NCBI GenBank assembly: GCA_003650505.1
Contig: QMQL01000025.1
Location: 1 to 8,682, forward strand
Direction: 5' to 3'
Source: Candidatus Acetothermia bacterium
GTDB taxonomy: Bacteria > Bipolaricaulota > Bipolaricaulia > UBA7950 > UBA9294
DNA: 8,682 nt
The notes under the pieces were generated by a model. The model ran no database searches. It saw only the letters and a list, made by a program, of their open reading frames with translations, and had not been told where the DNA came from. The position numbers and the translations under genes are program-made. Positions 5,489-8,682 of the stretch are shown one piece after another (positions within the stretch are counted from its first letter, which is position 1; each line of letters begins with the position of its first letter).

Positions 5489-7206
5489 TGCGGAACGATG
5501 GGGGAACGACGGGGCTCGACTTCATCCGCCAGATAATCTCTGACGACGTCAGGGAGGGGAAGAACGGCGGCCGCGTCCATACGCGGTGGCCGCCTGAGCC
5601 GAACGGTTACATCCACGTCGGACACGCGAAGACCCTCCTCCTCAACTACTGGATCGCCCAGGAGTTCGGCGGGAAGTTCAACCTCCGGTTCGATGACACG
5701 AACCCGGCGAAGGAGGAGAGCGAGTACGTCGAGGCGATCATGGAGGACGTCCGCTGGCTCGGCGTCGACTGGGAGGACCGCCTATTCTTCGCCTCCGATT
5801 ACTACGAGCAGCTCTACGAATGGGCCGAGTACCTGATAAAGGAAGGAAAGGCCTACGTATGCGACCTCTCCGCCGAGGAGATAAGCGAGTACCGGGGAAC
5901 GGCGAAGCGCGACGGCGACGCGATGATAACACCGCCGGGGAAGGACAGCCCGTACCGGGACCGCTCGGTGGAGGAGAACCTCGATCTGTTCAGGCGGATG
6001 CGGGCCGGTGAGTTCCCGGACGGCTCGAGAACCCTCCGGGCGAAGATCGACATGGCTCACCCGAATCTGAACATGCGCGATCCGGTGATGTATCGGATCG
6101 TCCGCGCGACCCACCATCGGACCGGGGACGCCTGGTGCATCTACCCGACCTACGACTGGGCACACGGCCAGTCGGATGCGATCGAGGGGATCACCCATTC
6201 GCTCTGTACCTTGGAGTTCGAGAACCACCGGCCGCTCTACGATTGGTTCCTCGACAACCTCCCGATCGAGCAGCGACCGCGCCAGATCGAGCTCGCCCCG
6301 CTCGCCCTCACCCACACCGTCTTGAGCAAGCGGAAGCTCCGCCGGCTGGTGGAGGAGGGACATGTCGCCGGGTGGGACGACCCGCGGATGCCGACGATCG
6401 CCGGGATGAGGCGGCGGGGGTACACGCCGGAGGCGATCCACGACTTCGTCCGGCGGGTCGGGGTGACGAAGGCGGAGGGGATGGTGGAGATCTCCCTCCT
6501 CGAGCACTGCATCCGCCAGGACCTGAACAGGCGCGCCGAGCGGAGGATGGCCGTCCTCGATCCGCTGAAGGTGGTGATCACCAACTACCCCGAGGATAAG
6601 GTCGAGGAGCTGACGGCGATCAACAACCCGGAGGACGAATCGGCCGGGATGCGGAAGGTACCGTTCTCGCGCGAGATCTACATCGAGCGCGAGGACTTCA
6701 TGGAGGATCCACCCCCGAAGTTCTACCGGCTCGCCCCCGGGAGGGAGATCCGCCTCCGCTACGCCTACTTCATCACCTGTACCGATGTGATGAAGAATCC
6801 GTCCGGGAACGTGGTTGAGCTCCGTTGTACGTACGATCCGGCGACGCGGGGCGGGGATGCACCGGATGGGAGGAGGGTGAAGGCGACCATCCACTGGGTC
6901 TCGGCTCCCCATGCGATCGACGGAGAAGTCAGGCTGTACGGTCCATTGTTCATCAAGGAGAATCCGGACGATGTCGAGCCGGGCGGGGACTTCCTCGACA
7001 ATTTGGATCCGGACTCGCTCGTCGTCCTCACCGGCTGCAAACTCGAACCCTCCTTAAAGAACGCTGAGGCGGGGGAGAGGTTCCAGTTCGAGAGGAAGGG
7101 GTACTTCTGCGTCGATCCGGACACCAGGCCCGACCGGCCGGTCTTCAACCGGACGGTCACCCTCCGCGACACCTGGGCGAAGATAAAGGGACGGATAAAG
7201 GGGTAG
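5488..7206 (+). CDS. glnS: Glutamine--tRNA ligase (GlnRS)
   Basis: A 572-residue class I aminoacyl-tRNA synthetase that joins glutamine to tRNA-Gln using ATP in the cytoplasm; E. coli GlnS is about 554. The sequence tracks E. coli GlnS throughout: NFIRQII-like start (LDFIRQIISDD), TRWPPEPNGYIHVGHAK with the HIGH-type motif HVGH at 43-46, LRFDDTNP, SPYRDRSVEENL, EGITHSLCTLEF, the KMSKS-type loop VLSKR at 278-282, WDDPRMPTI, RRGYTPEAI, then the anticodon-binding beta-barrel region ending FNRTVTLRDTWAKIKG. About ten extra residues relative to E. coli lie near 138-151 (AKRDGDAMITPPG), before SPYRDRS. ATG 5488 fits the family N-terminus; an in-frame TTG at 5341 would add 49 unrelated residues overlapping the opposite promoter. 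The PDZ-protein gene follows after 4 bp, so the two are probably co-transcribed. Its presence argues for direct charging of tRNA-Gln, though an amidotransferase elsewhere cannot be excluded. Confidence 0.97.
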   Translation: MRNDGGTTGLDFIRQIISDDVREGKNGGRVHTRWPPEPNGYIHVGHAKTLLLNYWIAQEFGGKFNLRFDDTNPAKEESEYVEAIMEDVRWLGVDWEDRLFFASDYYEQLYEWAEYLIKEGKAYVCDLSAEEISEYRGTAKRDGDAMITPPGKDSPYRDRSVEENLDLFRRMRAGEFPDGSRTLRAKIDMAHPNLNMRDPVMYRIVRATHHRTGDAWCIYPTYDWAHGQSDAIEGITHSLCTLEFENHRPLYDWFLDNLPIEQRPRQIELAPLALTHTVLSKRKLRRLVEEGHVAGWDDPRMPTIAGMRRRGYTPEAIHDFVRRVGVTKAEGMVEISLLEHCIRQDLNRRAERRMAVLDPLKVVITNYPEDKVEELTAINNPEDESAGMRKVPFSREIYIEREDFMEDPPPKFYRLAPGREIRLRYAYFITCTDVMKNPSGNVVELRCTYDPATRGGDAPDGRRVKATIHWVSAPHAIDGEVRLYGPLFIKENPDDVEPGGDFLDNLDPDSLVVLTGCKLEPSLKNAEAGERFQFERKGYFCVDPDTRPDRPVFNRTVTLRDTWAKIKGRIKG

Positions 7207-7210
7207 GGAA

Positions 7211-8134
7211 ATGAAAAGTAGGTTCATCATCATTTCGGTCTTGTTGGTCTCTTCCTTGGTCGGCGTGGCGGTCAACGGATTGGGGATCACCGGTCGCTAC
7301 ATCGACGTCGAGGTCGAGGTATTTCACAGCTGGGGGCTGTTCGGCCTCGGAACGTGGGAGAGCCTAGAGCCGCGGTTGATATCGCTCGCCATCGAACCGC
7401 TGTTCGATGATGACGCCGGGAGCGTGGGGATCGATTACGGGTTTCACCGCGACTACAGCATCAACCCATCCCTCGGGGATCCCTACCGGGTAGTCTTGAC
7501 CAACCGGACCGACTCCCTCCTCGGCGTTGTCCTTGCGATCGACGGATTGAACACGAACGGAGATGCTCAGGTCACAGGTACGGACGCCGATAGGAAGTGG
7601 GTCCTCCTTCCGCATCAGGCCGTCCGGATCGTCGGATGGCGGGTCGGGACCGACCGGGCGCTTAGGTTCTCATTCGCTACCCCGAGCGGTTCGCATTCCC
7701 CTGTCTCGAGTGAGCGGGGGATGATCCGCGTCTATGCATACCTCCCGGGGTCGGAGGAAGGCGGATTCGAAAAGGGGACCGGCGCGGGCCAGCTGGTCGA
7801 CCAGCCCACGGTTCGGATACCGTTTCATTCCGCTTCCCACGCCCCGCTCGAGGTCATCTCCATCGGCTATGCACGGGGGGAGATCGGCCTCGGCTTCGCC
7901 TGCAAGGAGGTTGATGGGGCCGGGATCATGGTCGGAAGCGTCATCACCGGAACGATCGCTGAGCTGCGCGGTCTCCGGGAGGGGGACCTAATCAGCTACG
8001 CGAATGGGATCCCGATCGATTCCTGTTTCGATCTTCAGGACCTCCTGGCGACGAAGTCCCCGGGGGACCGGATCGTGGTGAAGGTCCACCGGGAAGGGCG
8101 GGCGTTCCTCCTGATGCTCGAGATCGAGGAGTGA
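7211..8134 (+). CDS. Secreted protein with a C-terminal PDZ domain
   Basis: A 307-residue protein of unknown function. Residues 1-24 form a signal peptide (basic MKSR, hydrophobic 5-22) without a lipobox cysteine. Residues about 91-180 (PYRVVLTNRTDSLLGVVLAID to MIRVYAYLP) resemble a domain I recall from bacterial hypothetical proteins, with a shared VGVVIAVDGRN / GWRT / RFxF pattern; this is from memory and unproven. Residues about 218-307 are a PDZ domain with the textbook carboxylate-binding loop GLGF at 226-229, followed by GLREGDLISYANGIPI, where PDZ domains of HtrA/S2P/C-terminal proteases have their conserved GL-x-x-GD. No trypsin-like GDSGG, no S2P HExxH and no S41 protease segment is present, so it looks like a protein-binding module without protease. 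The ATG lies 4 bp after the glnS stop, with purine-rich AGGGGTAGGGAA as the ribosome-binding site. Likely periplasmic or surface-bound. Confidence 0.85.
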   Translation: MKSRFIIISVLLVSSLVGVAVNGLGITGRYIDVEVEVFHSWGLFGLGTWESLEPRLISLAIEPLFDDDAGSVGIDYGFHRDYSINPSLGDPYRVVLTNRTDSLLGVVLAIDGLNTNGDAQVTGTDADRKWVLLPHQAVRIVGWRVGTDRALRFSFATPSGSHSPVSSERGMIRVYAYLPGSEEGGFEKGTGAGQLVDQPTVRIPFHSASHAPLEVISIGYARGEIGLGFACKEVDGAGIMVGSVITGTIAELRGLREGDLISYANGIPIDSCFDLQDLLATKSPGDRIVVKVHREGRAFLLMLEIEE

Positions 8135-8137
8135 GGA

Positions 8138-8682
8138 TCAGCCCGGATCGCTCGCCGATCTGACCGGGCTTCCGATTTCAGGGAGGGGTTCGTCGCCGCT
8201 CGGCTGAAAGACGGCCCCCTCCCCGTCGAGGAGTTCGACGATCTCGATCTTACGTTCCGTTTCTGAGCCGCTCCTGGAGATGATATAGAAGATATCCCCG
8301 ACGCGGATCCCGTTCCTTTCCCCGAGCGATATCACCCCTCGCCGTCTCTCCGGATCGACGCTGATCACCCGGCCGGGGGATGAGACGGCGATCCTCGCCG
8401 AAGCGGTGGCGACCCTTCCGGCCGGATCGGTTGCGGTGAGAAGGACGGTATAGGTTCCGGGCTCCGCATACGTGTGAACGGGATTTCCGCCGGTGGCAGT
8501 TCCCCCGTCTCCGAACTCCCATTCGCATGAGATCGGGATTGAATCGCTCACCGACTCGTCGCTGAATGAGACCGGCCCGAGGGCGAACGGGATGGTCGGA
8601 GAGAAGGATAGCCCGGCATCGAGAGGGGTCGGCAACCCGGCCACCACAACCCGGACGTCCCCCTCGCCCACGATCTGCGGTG
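8138..8682 (-). CDS. PKD-domain protein with a C-terminal beta-rich domain, 5' end beyond the window
   Basis: The frame is open from the right edge (complete codons from 8680) to a TGA at 8140-8138, so 181 C-terminal residues are seen. A GTG at 8671 is not a convincing start, since the frame continues open upstream of it. A PKD domain is clear: VSFSDESVSDS, then WEFGDGGTATGGNPVHTY, EPGTYTVLLTATDPAG. After it, about 75 residues (VISVDPERRRGVISLGE, NGIRVGDIFYIISR, IEIVELLDGEGAVF) resemble the FlgT C-terminal type domain (small beta-barrel with G-V-x-x-GD) found on envelope proteins. PKD domains are extracellular protein- or glycan-binding modules, so an envelope protein is inferred; the exact role is unknown. 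It is convergent with the PDZ gene, 3 bp from its stop. Confidence 0.85.
   Translation of the reverse strand, partial: PQIVGEGDVRVVVAGLPTPLDAGLSFSPTIPFALGPVSFSDESVSDSIPISCEWEFGDGGTATGGNPVHTYAEPGTYTVLLTATDPAGRVATASARIAVSSPGRVISVDPERRRGVISLGERNGIRVGDIFYIISRSGSETERKIEIVELLDGEGAVFQPSGDEPLPEIGSPVRSASDPG
8140..8170 (+). terminator. Possible terminator hairpin at the convergent gene ends
   Basis: AGCCCGG (8140-8146) pairs with CCGGGCT (8164-8170). An inner GATCG (8146-8150) / CGATC (8156-8160) pair closes a 5-base loop, leaving a small bulge near 8161-8163. On the plus strand the stem is followed by TTCCGATTT, only a weak T-run, 6 bp after the PDZ stop. The same bases encode the last residues of the PKD protein on the other strand. 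It could end the glnS-PDZ transcript, but termination is not proven. Confidence 0.35.

Noticed and set aside
5782..6912. 376-codon minus-strand open frame inside glnS
   Set aside because: It is antisense to conserved GlnRS sequence and its composition (Arg, Pro, Val, His rich) is typical of a high-GC shadow frame.
1..8682. Frequent GATCG/CGATC words throughout
   Set aside because: They mostly follow codon preference (ATC, GAT, TCG, CGA contexts) in coding DNA. A k-mer test against codon-shuffled genes would be needed before calling them signal.

Overview
The window is GC-rich, densely packed bacterial DNA. It carries four blocks: a secreted repeat protein, a polar amino acid ABC transporter, glutaminyl-tRNA synthetase (glnS), and two envelope-type proteins. 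Strong GGAGG ribosome-binding sites and near-touching genes indicate a bacterium. GlnRS implies direct charging of tRNA-Gln. The binding protein has a signal peptide but no lipobox cysteine, which fits a diderm cell or a retained N-terminal anchor. I cannot place the organism firmly. An anaerobic, amino-acid-using candidate phylum such as Bipolaricaulota (Acetothermia) is only a guess from overall style.

Layout. Minus strand, 1-2037: the N-terminal 679 residues of a large secreted protein with tandem cadherin/Ig-like repeats, running off the left edge. Minus strand, 2181-5325: a complete amino acid ABC transporter, transcribed in the order binding protein, permease, ATPase, permease. Its promoter faces away from glnS. 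A strong hairpin lies between the binding protein and the first permease, and a possible 17-codon ORF starts inside it. Plus strand, 5488-8134: glnS, then four bases later a secreted protein with a C-terminal PDZ domain. Minus strand, 8138-8682: the C-terminal end of a PKD-domain protein, convergent with the PDZ gene and only 3 bp from it.

How the parts relate. The transporter would import an amino acid (substrate not readable here) with ATP hydrolysis. glnS and the transporter diverge from a 162-bp region in which I can place one candidate promoter for each direction. The three envelope proteins (repeat, PDZ, PKD) share no obvious pathway with the transporter.

No mobile element, CRISPR array, tRNA or rRNA gene was seen. 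The most unusual signals are two possible leader ORFs. One is a Met-Gly-Gln-stop mini-ORF under the only strong ribosome-binding site in front of glnS, with its stop overlapping the glnS start. The other is the small ORF in the transporter hairpin, whose stop overlaps the permease start as ATGA. The window contains no clearly new multi-gene system.
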